Of a stretch of 64,000 bases of DNA, positions 23,227 to 35,067 are shown one piece after another (positions within the stretch are counted from its first letter, which is position 1; each line of letters opens with the position of its first letter). Both the position numbers and the translations under genes were made by a program. The notes under the pieces were generated by a model. That model was not told the origin of the DNA, made no database searches, and saw nothing but the letters and a program-made list of their open reading frames with translations. This DNA comes from Pyrrhosoma nymphula (Eukaryota; Arthropoda; Insecta; Odonata; Coenagrionidae): the NCBI GenBank assembly GCA_963573305.1, contig OY754327.1:55668244-55732243 (forward strand), read 5' to 3'.

Positions 23227-23295
23227 GCAAAGAGGGGAGTGTTGTATATTTGCGTATGTCATTTATTATGTATGTTAGTCTAGTATTTTGTTTTA
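23227..23295 (+). mobile_element. Polypurine tract and start of a copia 3' LTR
   Basis: GCAAAGAGGGGAG followed by TGTTG (LTR start at 23240) is the classical copia border. About 45-55 bases of LTR remain before the minus-strand I-group tail (NLR-5) at about 23283-23296 interrupts it. No continuation was found on the far side of NLR-5. Confidence 0.6.
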
Positions 23296-23380
23296 GGGTG
23301 CTTCGACGGCAAGGGTCATTCGCACCAATAAAAACCAACAATGGGTCTTTTATTAGTTTCTTAACCCATTACCGCCCACT

Positions 23381-23396
23381 GTAGCCATATGGCTAC
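23381..23396. repeat. 16-bp palindrome, first of three in the piggyBac ends
   Basis: GTAGCCATATGGCTAC is perfectly self-complementary and occurs at 23381-23396, 23741-23756 and 26172-26187, all in the non-coding ends of the transposon. The second and third copies also share CGCTGGGCGG / CCGCCCAGCG beside the palindrome. They are candidate transposase-binding subterminal repeats. Confidence 0.85.
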
Positions 23397-23576
23397 ACCC
23401 TGCCGCCCGGATCGTAAGACGCTGTTTCGGAAGTCACTTACATAGTCGCAGTCAAACTGTATACACAATGTTGTTTAATGTCACGCTCGCCTATTCCACG
23501 TGTTTGATTGCTTCGGAAGCCAGTCGGTGCGGTTATTTACGATCGGAAAGAGGGGTGTGCGTTTCAGAGGAGCAAA

Positions 23577-25889
23577 ATGGACGTTCGCTGCAGGTATGTT
23601 TGTATCTTTTTGCTGTGTATTCTTTTGTCATGAAGGTAAAATATGTTTTCCTTTCTTATTAGGAATAGAGTTGTCATGTGACTACTTTGGTTTGTGAAAT
23701 TATGAGATCATACGACTTTGATAGTAGACTGCATGTCGCCGTAGCCATATGGCTACGCTGGGCGGATATGGGGTCATTTTACACAAGACGGCAAATTCAT
23801 TTTTTTATTTGGGGTTACTGTATTTTAAATGTTTTCTACTGTTGGTTGCGTATTTAAATATAAAATTGAAGTGTTTTTCTATGGATTATAAATAGCTCTC
23901 TGGTTTGAGACAACATCAACGATATTTGACTTACCTAACTGTCGTTGAAAATGTTTAGTTTGATTCGTGCTCAGTTTTCATTGAATTTTAGCATGAATAA
24001 AAATTAATAGCTTTGTGAATACCTATCGTAACTTCTACTTAATTCTTTTCTTTCCGCAGGAATCTGACAGTGCGAGATATTTTAGACATTTTGGAGGATG
24101 ATGCTGAATCTTGTGATATACAAGGCGTTTAAATCGAACCCCCAGAAATAAATACCGTTTCTGACGAAGACTCCGGCGATCAAGATACTGGCGGATTAGC
24201 TGATAATCTCTCCGGCCGTCAACTAAGGGCTCGCGCATCGTTCCAGTTTGCGCAATCTACTGAAGAAGAGGAGGAAGAGGACCAAGAACACATTTCGGAC
24301 GGCGCGGACTCCGAGTCCTCTAATTATGAACCCGAAACCAAACGAAAAGGGAAAAAAATCTCTCTCTCAAAAGGGGAGGAACCTGCACTAAAGAAAAGGG
24401 TTATTGGAAAAAAGACACCAAAAGAAGCTAAAGGAAGCGCAATTACATTTAAATGGGAGAAGAAGGATCTTCCACAACATGATACTGGTATATTCCCAGA
24501 GCCAAATTACACTGCTTTGTCCTTTATATCCTCTGTAGATTTGTTTGAATTGTTTTTTGATGTATAAGTGATCGATTTCTTGGTAACTGAGTCAAATAAG
24601 TACGCCGTATTCAACAACGAAACGAACCCCAACATAACTCCAGAAGAAATGAAGGCTTTCCTCGCTATACTACTGTTGTCTGGGTACGTACAGCTTCCGG
24701 AAAAAGAACATTCTGGGAGGAAGCTCCGGACGTGCATAATATCTTAGCTAGCGATGCAATGAGAAGAAATCGATTTTTAGAAATATGTAGATTTCTCCAC
24801 TGTGCCGACAATTCCACTCCCCCTCCGATGGACGGTGACAAGCTGTGGAAGGTTCGGCCACTTATAAAGAAACTCCAACAACGCTTCATGGCGCAACACA
24901 TTCCAGAGCAGACCTTAGATTATGATGAGAGTATGGTAAAATACTTTGGCCGCCATAGTTGCAAGCAATTCATACGTGGAAAACCCATACGCTTTGGATA
25001 TAAAATTTGGTGCCTGAATACACAATCTAGGTACCTTGTCTCCTTCGAGCCTTACCAGGGTAGGGGTCCGGTCTGCAATGAAATTTATGAATACCTCTAT
25101 GGGAAGGCGGCGGCACCCTTACTCGTTATGCTTGATGATCTACCAGACGGAAAGCGGGATTTGCCATATCAACTTTTTTTTGACAATCTCTTTACTGGTG
25201 TAAAACTTCTGGTCGATTTGAAAAGCAGAGGGTATGGAAGTACTGGAACAATACGACAGAATAGAATTCCTCGAAGCTGTTCGATCCGTCCAGTCAAAGA
25301 GATGAAGAAGGAAAATAGGGGATCTTATGACTTCAGCTTCGACGAAAACAGAAAGGTATTAATTGCGCGCTGGAAAGATAGTGTTGTCACCATGGCATCT
25401 ACTGCATATGGAGTTGAACCTGTTACAGATGTGCCTCGCTACTGCAGATTATTTAAAAGGAGAATAAAAGTCAAGCAACCACATCTCATTAGAAAATACA
25501 ACCAAGGAATGGGAGGAACAGATCTAATGGACCAAGACATTGCTACCTACGCAATCAGCATTCGTGCCAAAAAATGGTGGTGGCCATTCTTTTATTGGCT
25601 GCTCGGAGCAAGCGTTCACAACGCCTGGATACTGAGCCGAAAAACTGGTAGAGATGAGTCTAAAATTGAGTTTCTTCGTACCATTGTGCAGACGTATCTT
25701 GTGCGTTATAAAACACAAAGTCGGGGACCTGGTCGTAGTTTGGCGGTCGGTAGTTCTGCACGGAATCTTCTCCGTTTTGACTGTGTGGATCACTTTGTCG
25801 TTCAGAACCCAGACAACAGGAGGTTGCGGTGTGCCGGTGAGTACTGCAGCAGCCAAGTGCGAACGTCATGTTCAAAGTGTCTCCGTTGA
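23577..25889 (+). pseudogene. piggyBac transposase
   Basis: A tiny first coding exon 23577-23593 (MDVRC) with donor GTATGT joins an exon at 24060 (acceptor CCGCAG) in matching phase, giving an acidic N-terminal region. In-frame stops lie near 24130 and 24566 and a frameshift near 24700; from 24732 the frame is open to 25886. The catalytic aspartates are visible: LDYDESMVKY, FFDNLFTG, GGTDLMDQ. The C-terminal cysteine-rich domain starts (CAGEYC..., CSKC), but a TGA at about 25887 precedes the expected last cysteines (LCIPCFKNFH continues in frame). The DDD core is intact and the ends are broken. Confidence 0.93.
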
Positions 25890-26451
25890 CTTTGTATACC
25901 ATGCTTCAAAAACTTTCATACAAATAAATAATTATAACACTCCTCTGGCAAAACTTGGACAGTGCTGTCAAAAATACATGTTTCCTCAAGGATTACGTTT
26001 TTTTCAATATGTTGTAATACAAGTTGTGATAATTACATACTTTTTATGCAACGTATTGTTTCTTATTACTTCTAAATAAAAAAATGTGTTTGCATAAAAC
26101 ATAAATCCATTTTCTCGAACATCTACGTTGAAATCACAGCACGCAAGATTTTGACCCCGCTACCGCCCAGCGTAGCCATATGGCTACGGGTCATTTCTCG
26201 GAAACGGTATGATATATCTCCGAAATATTTAGCATGAGTACTTACCATGTCTATAGGAGTAAAATACAAAAAAATATTAAAAATCGCAAGCAAAAAGTTT
26301 TCTGGGCGGTAATGGGTTAAATCAAGTTACAGTAAATAAATATATAATTTAATAAACAATTAAATTTTTAAAATAAATATATAAATTAATTTAAGATGGG
26401 TAAAACGATATTCTGCTATCTTTAGACCAGTATACAGTGAGTCATACCATG

Positions 26452-28200
26452 TTAAAAATCCAAGTTTCTTTCAAAAATTTTAAAACATGTGATGCAGCCA
26501 GGGTCGTTCCCTAGGACCTGTCTTAGGTCCCCCCTGATACCGAACCTGTCACGTGCTGCACGGCACATATTACAATCAGTCAGGAGGTGTCTCACAGACA
26601 TGGAAGAGTCGCAGTGGTCACATCGAGGTGGTATCGTCTCCTCTGTAAAGAGGTAGGAGTGCGTAAGGACACAGTGCCCTATCCTCAGACGTGTGATCAC
26701 ATCTTCTTCCCTGCGAGTCCTTCCAACTGAAGTGGGTCACGCTAATATGTCCGGCTTGGTGCTATGTAGCTTGTTCCCTGTTTGGGAGCGCCATAATTCT
26801 GACCACTTATTTAGGGCTACGTTTCTCAACATAGCCCTCAAATCGTCCGTGGTTACCAGCGAAGATGCGGTGCGGTCGTCGTTAAGACGCCCTTAAAGAC
26901 GTGTTTCGCCGCAAGATCGGACTTTTCATTTCCGGCTATTCCCACGTGCCCAGGGACCCACAGGAAACGAATTTCTGCTCCCTTTTTATAAAGAGATAAG
27001 ATGGTGGATTGAATCTCCTGGACGAGAGGATGCATAGGGGAATAGCCGGATGTGGGATGAAACGCACTCATCGAGTCGCTGCAGACCATGTAGGCGCTAT
27101 TACATGCATGGATCCCACCAAGTTACAATTTTATGGCGAAGAGCTCTGTCGTGTAGATGCTACACGACGGCCTTAGCTTCGCCTTGATGACTCCGTGGTG
27201 GGACAAGAACACTGTAGAAGCGCATGCTGATTGGGACTTAGATCCGTCTGTAAATACGGGGATGAAGCCGGAGTGGCGGTGCAGAACTTCCCGAAACATC
27301 TGCTGGTACTCCACGGATGTGGTGTAAGATTTCTGGCCTCTTATTAGAGCAAAGCTACACCTGGGAAATGGTACTCTCCACGGTGGGTGATCTGATAACC
27401 TACAGCCATACACTTCTGGAAGTGTCGCGTCCGTTCCTGCCATAAAACCATTAAAACGAATACTGAAGGGTTTGGTGGATCCCGTCCGCCTATTAAAAAC
27501 GTTTAAAAACCGGGGGTTAAAAATTATATTGAAACAAGGATGCGCCTTCATAGATTTTGTAGCGTAATTACACATCAAGACGTTCCTTCGCATTGACAAT
27601 GGAGGCTCCCCGGCATCCAAATAAACGCTCCAGATCGGAGACGTCCTGAACGCTCAGGTCGCCAGACGTAGTCCAGCATTGTGAACCGTTGCTATCGGTT
27701 TCATATAGCTTTCGCGACCCGAGGAGTAGACAAAACATCCGTAGTCTCATTTGGAACGTAACGTGCCATTGGTCTGTAAAATAAGAGCATGGTGGTGCGT
27801 TCTGCGCCCCATGACGAATTAGATAAAATACGTAAAGCATTTAACACTTTAAAACATGTATCCTTTAAAACTCGAATATGTTCTCTCCAATTAAGTTTTG
27901 AGTCTAACACCATCCCGAGAAAACGAATAGATGCTACGTAGGGGAGAACTCTACCACCAAATCGTAACTCTGGTTGGTGGTGGTGACCCCGTGTACGATT
28001 AAAATGCATACATTTCGTCTTTTCGGTTGAAAAACGAAAACCATTTCTCTGGGACCAAGAATTAATTTTGTTAAGGCATAGCTGTATTTGCTTAGCCGCA
28101 GTCACTGGTTTGGACGACCGGCAGAAAATCGCAAGGTCTTCGACGAACTACGATCCCAAAACAGGATCACTGATGCATTCAGTGACATCGTTTATCTTAT
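26452..28200 (-). pseudogene. NLR-5 ORF2: RT second half, RNase H, zinc motif
   Basis: Pieces in transcription order are 28105-27701 (RT palm/thumb, SQRNGFRFSTEKTKC, LDSKLNWREH), 27620-27123 (connection and RNase H start VFTDGSKSQ), 27089-26853 (VCSDSMSA, WVPGHVGIAGNEKSD) and 26700-26452 (CDHCDSSMSVRHLLTDC). Four or more frameshifts. An FVDD-like residue set (FVEDLAIFC) can be traced at about 28150. The endonuclease and first RT motifs are absent, replaced by an RTE-like piece. Confidence 0.87.
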
Positions 28201-28204
28201 TTTT

Positions 28205-28680
28205 TCTCAAATCCCCTTCTGCTGTTAGGCGTCGGGGTCCCTCAGCCACTTTCCAAATTCTTTCCTGTTTTGAGCGAAACGCTTCACCTCATTCAGGCTC
28301 TTTCGGCACCTGACTGCCTATCTCTCCACATATTCTTCCCATTCCATCCTTGGTCGTCCTCTTCCTCGCTTTCCCTCTGGTCTTGCCTCCATCAACTCTC
28401 TTGGCTTCCTTTCCTCATTCATCGTAGCCACATGTCCATACCATCTTTAAGTTTGTCTTTCCATCGACTCCACTATCGGGTCTTGCTGGAATTGGACTCT
28501 GTGGTGTTTTTCACTCGATCTCTTTAGCGCATCCTGCTGCTCACCTTAGATACTTCATTTCACAACTTTGGAATCTGCTCCTATGTTTATCTAGTAGGGA
28601 GAAGCTCTCCGTTCCGTATACCAATACCGGCTGGAAAATGGTTTTATATACTCTCATCTTACAGAGCGGTTTTTGTCCGC
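28205..28680 (-). pseudogene. RTE-like reverse transcriptase C-terminal fragment
   Basis: Read on the minus strand in shifting frames, this resembles the end of an RTE/BovB-type polyprotein: VYGTES..., a basic stretch with MDMW (GHVARM equivalent), an ARPEG-type R/K/G-rich segment, then ...WLRDP near the end. Different codon style from the surrounding I-group element. Both borders are abrupt, and it occupies the site where NLR-5 should have endonuclease. Confidence 0.5.
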
Positions 28681-29407
28681 ACTCATGCTAGATCAGCGCT
28701 CAAAACGCTACTTCCTTCCCTTATTACGTATTTTTTGGATTTCTGAGTCAGAGAGACAGAAAGGTTCGTCCTTAGCCTCCGGTTTGGGATGAGTTCCCTT
28801 ACCTTTACAGGAGGTACCGGGAGGTGTTTTCTCTTTCCGAACGGGCGAGACTCCAGTGGTTTTTGTGACGAGTTCTTATTTGAAGAACTCGCAGACTTGT
28901 TGGTTTCTTTTCCAGCATTACTAACATTATTTGGTTTTCCTTCCTTAACGGGTGTTTCATTTCCATTACTCGGGTCCGTTTGCGTAGAGATGGTTGTAAA
29001 CTTCTTCATTGTGGTGGTTGCTATCGCGGTAAAGGATCTGGAAAAAATTAGGCGCATTTTGTGCCCGGTACTTTTCCCTTGCCTCAAGATAAGGTATTTT
29101 ATTTATCGTCTTTATTTCCATGATCTTTCGCTCTTCGGTCATCTTTGGACAATTTCCAGAGTACACTGGATGTGCACCCTCACACTTGACACAAAAGGGG
29201 TCAGAGACGCACTCTTCCCCATCATGCTTCGGTTTGCCGCAACGCGGGCAGGTGGCCTTGCCCTCACATCGCGTAGCGATGTGGCCGAAGTGCTGGCATT
29301 GGAAGCATCTCATGGGGCTGGGTATGAACGCACCGACAGGAACCGCTTCATAGCCAATGAATACTCTATCGGGAACCTTGACGCAAGCGAACGTGAGCAT
29401 GACAGAT

Positions 29408-30683
29408 CTACATCTACATATTACCCCGCAAGCCGCCTCAATAGGCGTGTGGCGGGGGGTGTTAGGACACCAGTCGTTTACATATAAAATGGAAACGCTC
29501 TAAAGAAATTACGCCTAGCATTTATTATAGTCCCTTATTGTTCGGGGGAAAAACGAATTCCCATACCTATCCGTTCGGCAAAATATCTCTCTTAATTTAT
29601 CGTTTCTGTCGGACCTGGAAATATAGTGGGGTTCTAATAGGATGTTCTCCGTGTCGCTCTGAAAGATATCTGTTCAAGTAATCTAAGCCTAGCGCGCAGC
29701 CTCCGAGTCTCTAGCGGCTCCCAGCCTAATTCGTTTAACATCTGTGTAACGCTGTTTGTACGCCCGTAGCTGTTTTTGACGAATCACGCAGCTTTACTTT
29801 GTATTTTATTAAGTTCCCGGACTACGTCTTTCTGCACCGGATCCCATATGCTCGCTGCATATTCAAGGTGTGGCCGGACGAGTGCGAAATAGCACCTCTC
29901 TTTTACTTTTCCATCCGAAAATCTTCCCACAATACGCTTGACGAATCCTAGCTTCTTCAGAGCTCTGCCACAAATATTTCTTATATGTGCTCCCCACGAT
30001 AGGTCCGAAGTTATCGTAACTCCTAGATACTTCACTTCATCTGTCGCCTTTATGTTAACACCATCCACAGCATATACATGGGAATAGTTGGACGACCTCC
30101 GCAAGAAATGTACCGCCGTGCATTTGCTCAGATTAAGTTCGAGTCCCCACTCTTGGCTCCACACATGAACGTTGTTTAAATCCGATGATAAAGTTTCAAA
30201 GTCAGAGTGATCACTAATTTCACGATAGATGACAGCGTCGTCGTCAAATAGACGTATTTTACTGCTAATTCGAGAGCATAGATCATTTATGTATATAATG
30301 AACAAAAGGGGGCCGATCACGCTTCCTTGCGGGTCACCTGATGTCACTTTAACTACATCAGAGCTAATTCCGTCAAGAACTACCTTTTGCTTACGATCAC
30401 TCAGAAAGTCGCGTATCCAGTTTACTACTGTTTCGTTTAGGCCGCATGACTGTAATTTGTATAAAAGTTTATTATGAGGTACTGTGTCGAAAGCTTTCTT
30501 AAAATCTAGAAATAATGCGTCAACTTGTCTTTTCGATTCACCACATTTGAGAACGTCATGAAGAAAGAGCGCGAGTTGTGTTTCACATGATCTACCTTTC
30601 CGGAAGCCGTGCTGAGAGCCATGGAGGACGTAACGACTGTCCAGGAACGTCATGATATTGCTAACGACGATATGTTCGAGTAT
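29408..30683 (-). mobile_element. CR1/L2-type non-LTR element, 5'-truncated, TSD CAGAT
   Basis: CAGAT at 29403-29407 and 30684-30688 brackets the insert. The 3' end (left) has GATGTA-type repeats and a GCC-rich stem-loop with arms CCCCGC/GCGGGG (29424-29457). The open frame 29784-30653 (289 codons) is the second half of an RT: FLDFKKAFDTVPH, GDPQGSVIGP, FDDDAVIY (consensus FADD), and a C-terminal Y-ALVRPHLEYA block. No endonuclease, so it was 5'-truncated on insertion. Confidence 0.88.
29784..30653 (-). pseudogene. Reverse transcriptase of the CR1/L2-like insert
   Basis: 289 codons without a stop, covering RT motifs 1-7: GFRKGRSCETQL, LDFKKAFDTV, GDPQGS (P conserved), FDDDAVIYR (catalytic DD kept; A changed to D), TSDLSWGAHI. 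The N-terminal endonuclease needed for movement is missing. It stays open, so the insertion is probably young. Confidence 0.85.
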
Positions 30684-31788
30684 CAGATGTGGAAGCCTTC
30701 ACCTCCCCGTTGCGCCTCGTGGTCAATTTGCGAACATCAACTACGCCTTGTGATGCCATCTCCATTTTGATGTCTTCTGCATCTATATAAATGGGTCGTA
30801 ATGACTTAAAACTCTGCGACATGTATTCAGGGTCCTGTGCGTCTCTACCTTGACCGGGATGTCATGAAACTTGGTCATTGCCAGCAGCTTTTCGCTTTGT
30901 TGGTTCGTGGCTGTTTCGATTGATAGAGAACCATCTCTCAGTGTTTAGCCGGTTTTAACTTCCAGGTACACGCCCTTGAAACACCTTTTTTATTAAGAAG
31001 GGAGACACTTTTGTAAGAGTCTCACCTCCTTCTGTACACTTCATCACTAAATAGCGCTTCGAAGCGCAGAGAACACATTCTCCCCCGCCCGGATCCGGGC
31101 GAGATCTTTTAGGTTTTGGTGGTAAGTTATTCTCAGCCATACCAAAATTATTACTTCATCACCCGGCCTCCCCACCCACCACGGAGCCACGCATTCGCCA
31201 AGGCTAGCACGGGGGATATAGCGCTTCTGGGGCTGGATGTCTGTTTCGGGTAAGGACCTTTGATGTGCGAGCCCAACTAAACCCGCAAACCTCTGGCCGT
31301 CCTACACAGACCCCCACCACCTTAGCACTCGCCGCCGGAACGCAAAGCGATCGGAAGCCGATTGACCGGGGGTGGCTAGCTCCCAGCCACCCGTTTACGG
31401 GGAATCCAGGGCCGAATTGGGGTATTGAACCCCGGCCCATACCGGGCATCCGACACCCGGCTGGGTGCCGGAGTACTCACCCACCAGGATCCCATTCTCC
31501 CCCTTACGGGTCTCGATGCACGGCAAACATGGGTGGATCTAAGGGGTGGTATTGCCTCACACAGACAGCTGACCCATTACACTGTCCGGACGCTACCCAA
31601 GCTTTACAGGGGTTTTGTTATCGGGGTTTCTCTCCGCCCTTTTAGTCGCCTCTTACGACAAGCAGGGATACCGCGGGAGTATTCTCAGGGATCTCAGAGA
31701 GTATTCTATCCTGCGGGAGTATTCCCCTACCCGCAGGGGGTCCACGGGAGCTTTCCCGGGATTCAGCGATAGCGGAATTAAGTTCCCA

Positions 31789-33080
31789 TTACTGGAAAGG
31801 GGTATTGTTCTGTAGCGTTTCACCGCTTTCTTTAAAAGATAACTTCACTGTCTCTTTTCGATGTTTAATATAAAGGAAACCATGGTCATAGTTGTCATCA
31901 CTGCATGTTTCTTCGAGTAAGCAGCCAAAAACCTCGCATATTTCGGAAAGCTTAGATATTATATTTTCGTCAACATTTAGGCTATATATTCCATGATCTT
32001 GACGGCTTCCAGAAATGCAGAGGACTTTACGCCATACCTGTGATATAGGTGTTCTGTTATCGATGGTCGAGACGCACTCCATCCATGAGGTCTTCTTGGC
32101 GTTCTTAATCACCTGTCGTGCCTTGGCCCGTAGACGTCGAAAAGAGACGAGATTCCTTTCCGTTGGGTATTTACTAAAAACCGCAGGGCTTTCTTCCTTA
32201 GTTGAATGGCCTTGGCGCACTCAGCATTCCACCAAGGAACTGCCGGTCGACGTTTGACTCCTTGGGAACGAGGGACGCTGCTTCCAGCAGCCTCGAGAAT
32301 CCCTGTTGTAAACCGCTCTACGTTGCAAACACCATCGTTATTCTCGTCAAATTTAAACTTTTTTATAGTCTGACCAATCGGCCTTGCGGACAATCCAATT
32401 GGCTTGTCGAATAAAATCAGGGTTAAATGCATTTTCTTTAGCGACAAAAAGAGGAAAATGGTCACTACCACACAGGTCATCGTGAACTGACAGTTTTAGT
32501 TTAGTCATGAGACTGCTTGAAGCCATACACAAATTGATGGAGGAGCAGTCACCGTTATGTCAATGAAAGCGGGTTTTTTCCCCGTCGTTTAATAAGAATA
32601 GATTAAAATCATTTATAAAACTCGCTAAAATGCGACCCCTTCGGTTGCACTGGGCCCGCGTACTTCCCCATAGAGGGTCATGGGCATTAAAATCACCCAG
32701 CAGAATGGTCTAGACAACTGATGTAAAAGGGCTTCCAAGTTACGGCGGGTGACCGGTGCACCCTCTGGAAGATATAAGTTACAGAACCTAACTCCCTTGG
32801 GGGCGTACACAATCACCGCCACCGCCTGGAATGGCGTGTTTTAGCTGCACTCGGGAGGAGTAAAGGGCTTCCAGAGTAGCAGCCGCCACTCCACCTTGGG
32901 CTCGTTGGTCAGTGGTGTCAACGTGTCAAAAAACGTTAAAACCTTTGAAATAACCCTTGTCAGTAGGTTTAAAATGTGTCTCTTGTAGACAAATGCATTT
33001 AGGGTTGAAATCCCGAATTAAAAGCATCAGTTCTTCACGATGTCGAAAAAATCCCTTGCAATAAAAAAATCACTCAATAT
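31789..33080 (-). pseudogene. NLR-6 ORF2 N-terminal part (endonuclease and linker)
   Basis: Endonuclease pieces: a CLQETHFK-like start near 33000, FCNLYLPEGAPV (32822-32625), a GDFNAHDPLWG equivalent with a small deletion at about 32690, and the catalytic SDH region near 32460. Linker: AVPWWNAECAKAIQLRKKAL, then RRLRAKARQVIKNAKKTSW (32480-31960). At least three frameshifts. Confidence 0.8.
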
Positions 33081-33118
33081 GCATTGAGGTTGAAAGCTAG
33101 GGGTAGATTAGGAGGTAT

Positions 33119-33960
33119 TCACGACTGAGATTCACCGTTTGAATCTGTTTTTCTTTTTCCCCGTAAGTGCGAGGATTTCGGTATCTGACACACAGAAATC
33201 CTCTTCCATTGATTCCAGGGATGCTGTTTTTTACGGCCAGTTGGGCCGGGAGAGGGACTTTTTTCGCGAACGATGTTCGAGCACCCTGAAAATGTTTTTT
33301 GCGGATTCCTCTTAGGAGAACCCGCGGTGTCTATTTTCGTTTTCACTGAATCTTTGACCTTGTCTGGTTTTGTTGTTTCTTTTCCAGGTTCTTTTTTTTC
33401 CTCGTTATTTTCACTGCATGTCTGAGTCGAAACAGCACACTTCTTAACGGTGGCAATGGCTGCGAATGACCTTGAAAAGGTGGGTGCGATTAGCGTCTTA
33501 TACTTTTTCCGAGCTTTTAAGTAAGGGATCTGTTCTACGGTTTTTATTTCCATTATTTTATTTTCGTCTTTAAGTACTTGACAGTCTCGGTAATATACTG
33601 GATGTGCTTCTTCGCAGTTGACACACTTAGGACATACATTCCTCATCGTTGTGCCTGTCCATTACACAGCGCGGGCAGGTAGATTTGCCCTTACATCGAG
33701 CGGAGAAGTGTCCAAATCGCTGGCAGGTAAAGCAACGCATGGGATTTGTAGATGTATGGTCACACTGGTACCAAGGTGTATCCCACATAGACCTTTTCGG
33801 GAAGCGTATCGCGATTAAATGTCAGGATAATGGATGTTGTGTTCACTCGTTCTCCATTACGTTTAGTGGTGATACGGCGACAATCTATTACCCCCTGGGA
33901 GGCCATCTTTCTTTTTATTTCTTCCTCCTCGATGTAGAGTAGGTCATAGAAACTAATTAC
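33119..33960 (-). pseudogene. NLR-6 ORF1 gag
   Basis: Knuckle region CFTCQRFGHFSAR-like at about 33740-33690, CPKCVNCEEAHPVYYRDC, the MEIKTVEQIPYLKARKKYK block (33540), a Lys/Glu-rich stretch, then PSPGPTGRKK. A frameshift lies near 33650 and the N-terminal part (33960-33750) is in another frame. Codon-level divergence from other copies is high. Confidence 0.78.
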
Positions 33961-34014
33961 ACCTTTACTGGTGTTTAGAGATTGGTGGAGCTGTACATCG
34001 ATTTCTATTACATT

Positions 34015-34370
34015 TAATTCTTCTTAGGAGAACCCGCGGTATCTATTTTCGGTTTGACCGAGTCTTTGACCTTGTCCGGTTTTGGTGTTTCTTTTCTAGT
34101 TATTTTTTTCTGCGTTATTTTCATTGAATGTTTGAGTCGAAACAGTACACTTCTTAACTGTGGCAATGGCTGCGAATGTCTTTGAAAAGGTGGGTGCGAT
34201 AAGCGTCTTATACTTTTTCCGAGCTTCTAAGTAAGGGATTTTTTCTACGGTTTATATTTCCATTATTTTCTTTTCGTCCTTGAGTACTTGACAGTCTCGG
34301 GAATATACTGGATGTGCTTTTTCGCAGTTGACACACTTAGGATCAGACCTACATTCCTCATCGTCGTGTT
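34015..34370 (-). repeat. Duplicate of the middle of NLR-6 gag (source 33295-33650)
   Basis: The two stretches run colinearly from the TTAGGAGAACCCGCGG landmark to the CACACTTAGGA landmark with scattered differences, both on the minus strand. The duplicate retains the two-codon segment lost from the first copy near the second knuckle. It directly abuts the Jockey gag on the right. Confidence 0.8.
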
Positions 34371-35067
34371 TGCCCTAATACCCCCTACTCCACATCCCCA
34401 TACTTCAATTTCCACGAAAACCGGACGCATCTCATCGGAAAATACCCAGCAACCTTCAACCTCAGCAACCTCCATGCCATCCGCCCATACAAGTACTGGA
34501 AATATCCCAAAACAAACTCCCTGGACTACTGTCATTTCCCAAAAGAAACCTCACACCCCATAAGAACATTCCCTATTTATTCCAAACACACAGGAGACAA
34601 TAATTGAACAATTGACAAATAGCAAAACCTCAGGTATCCCAACTGTTAAAATGTACAACTTTAATCTTTATGCCAAATTATACGATGTGATAAAAAAGAC
34701 CTTAAGTTCCCCTTAAAAAATGCCGTTGTAAATAAATGTATCCATATCAAAGGTAGCTGTATTTTCGATTATTCCAAAACTTTAAATAAACTGATTGCTA
34801 AAAATGCCCCCACTCCACAAACGTCCTCCCCTCCGAAAACAGAACCATATTTGTAATCAAAGGTCTCAATAACCAAATTCCTTCCGAATTAATTCCAAGA
34901 AATTAACGCCGCAGATAATGAAGTGGAAATGTTTGAAATTATTACCACCACGCGTCCCCTCCCCTCCGAAACACCAAACGAAATCTCAGCACCCAGGCCA
35001 AAAAACTTTTTCACAAATCTACTTAAAAGAAAACAGGACGAAGAAAAATTTCAAAAAATAGTATCCC

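Larger units (their letters stand above)
23365..26316 (+). mobile_element. piggyBac-type DNA transposon, 2.95 kb
   Basis: Terminal inverted repeats CCCATTACCGCCCA (23365-23378) and TGGGCGGTAATGGG (26303-26316) are perfect. They are bordered by TTAA on both sides (23361-23364 and 26317-26320), the obligatory piggyBac target. It is inserted in the 3' UTR of NLR-5. The transposase inside is broken, so any movement now would need enzyme in trans. Confidence 0.96.
28683..31140 (-). pseudogene. NLR-5 ORF1 gag, split by a CR1-like insertion
   Basis: The N-terminus is at 31140-30689 (MAENNLPPKPKRSRPD, then the KCTEGGETLTKVSPFL block). The C-terminal part is 29402-28683, with CFQCQHFGHIATRC, CPRCGKPKHDGEEC, CVKCEGAHPVYSGNC, the EIKTINKIPYLEAREKY block and a lysine/serine-rich tail. 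The 29408-30683 insertion with a CAGAT duplication separates them. Additional frameshifts near 29030 and 30950. Confidence 0.87.
23296..31740 (-). mobile_element. I-group element NLR-5, heavily interrupted
   Basis: Runs from the 3' stem-loop (23296-23327) to the 5' terminal block (31637-31740), interrupted by a piggyBac in its 3' UTR (23365-26316), an RTE-like fragment replacing the RT start and endonuclease (28205-28680), and a CR1-like insertion in gag (29408-30683). The 5' terminus carries an extra duplicated piece of the CTCCCGC segment (31680-31730). It is flanked by copia LTR on the left and NLR-6 on the right, with no TSD. Confidence 0.82.
31745..34010 (-). mobile_element. I-group fragment NLR-6 (gag, endonuclease, linker)
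   Basis: In transcription order: gag (about 33960-33119), endonuclease (33080-32490), linker toward RT (32480-31789). The RT and 3' end are lost at the NLR-5 border. Divergent from NLR-2 and NLR-8; many indels. Confidence 0.8.

Noticed and set aside
28270..28527. Plus-strand protein rich in Ser/Leu
   Set aside because: Antisense of the RTE-like fragment; low complexity.
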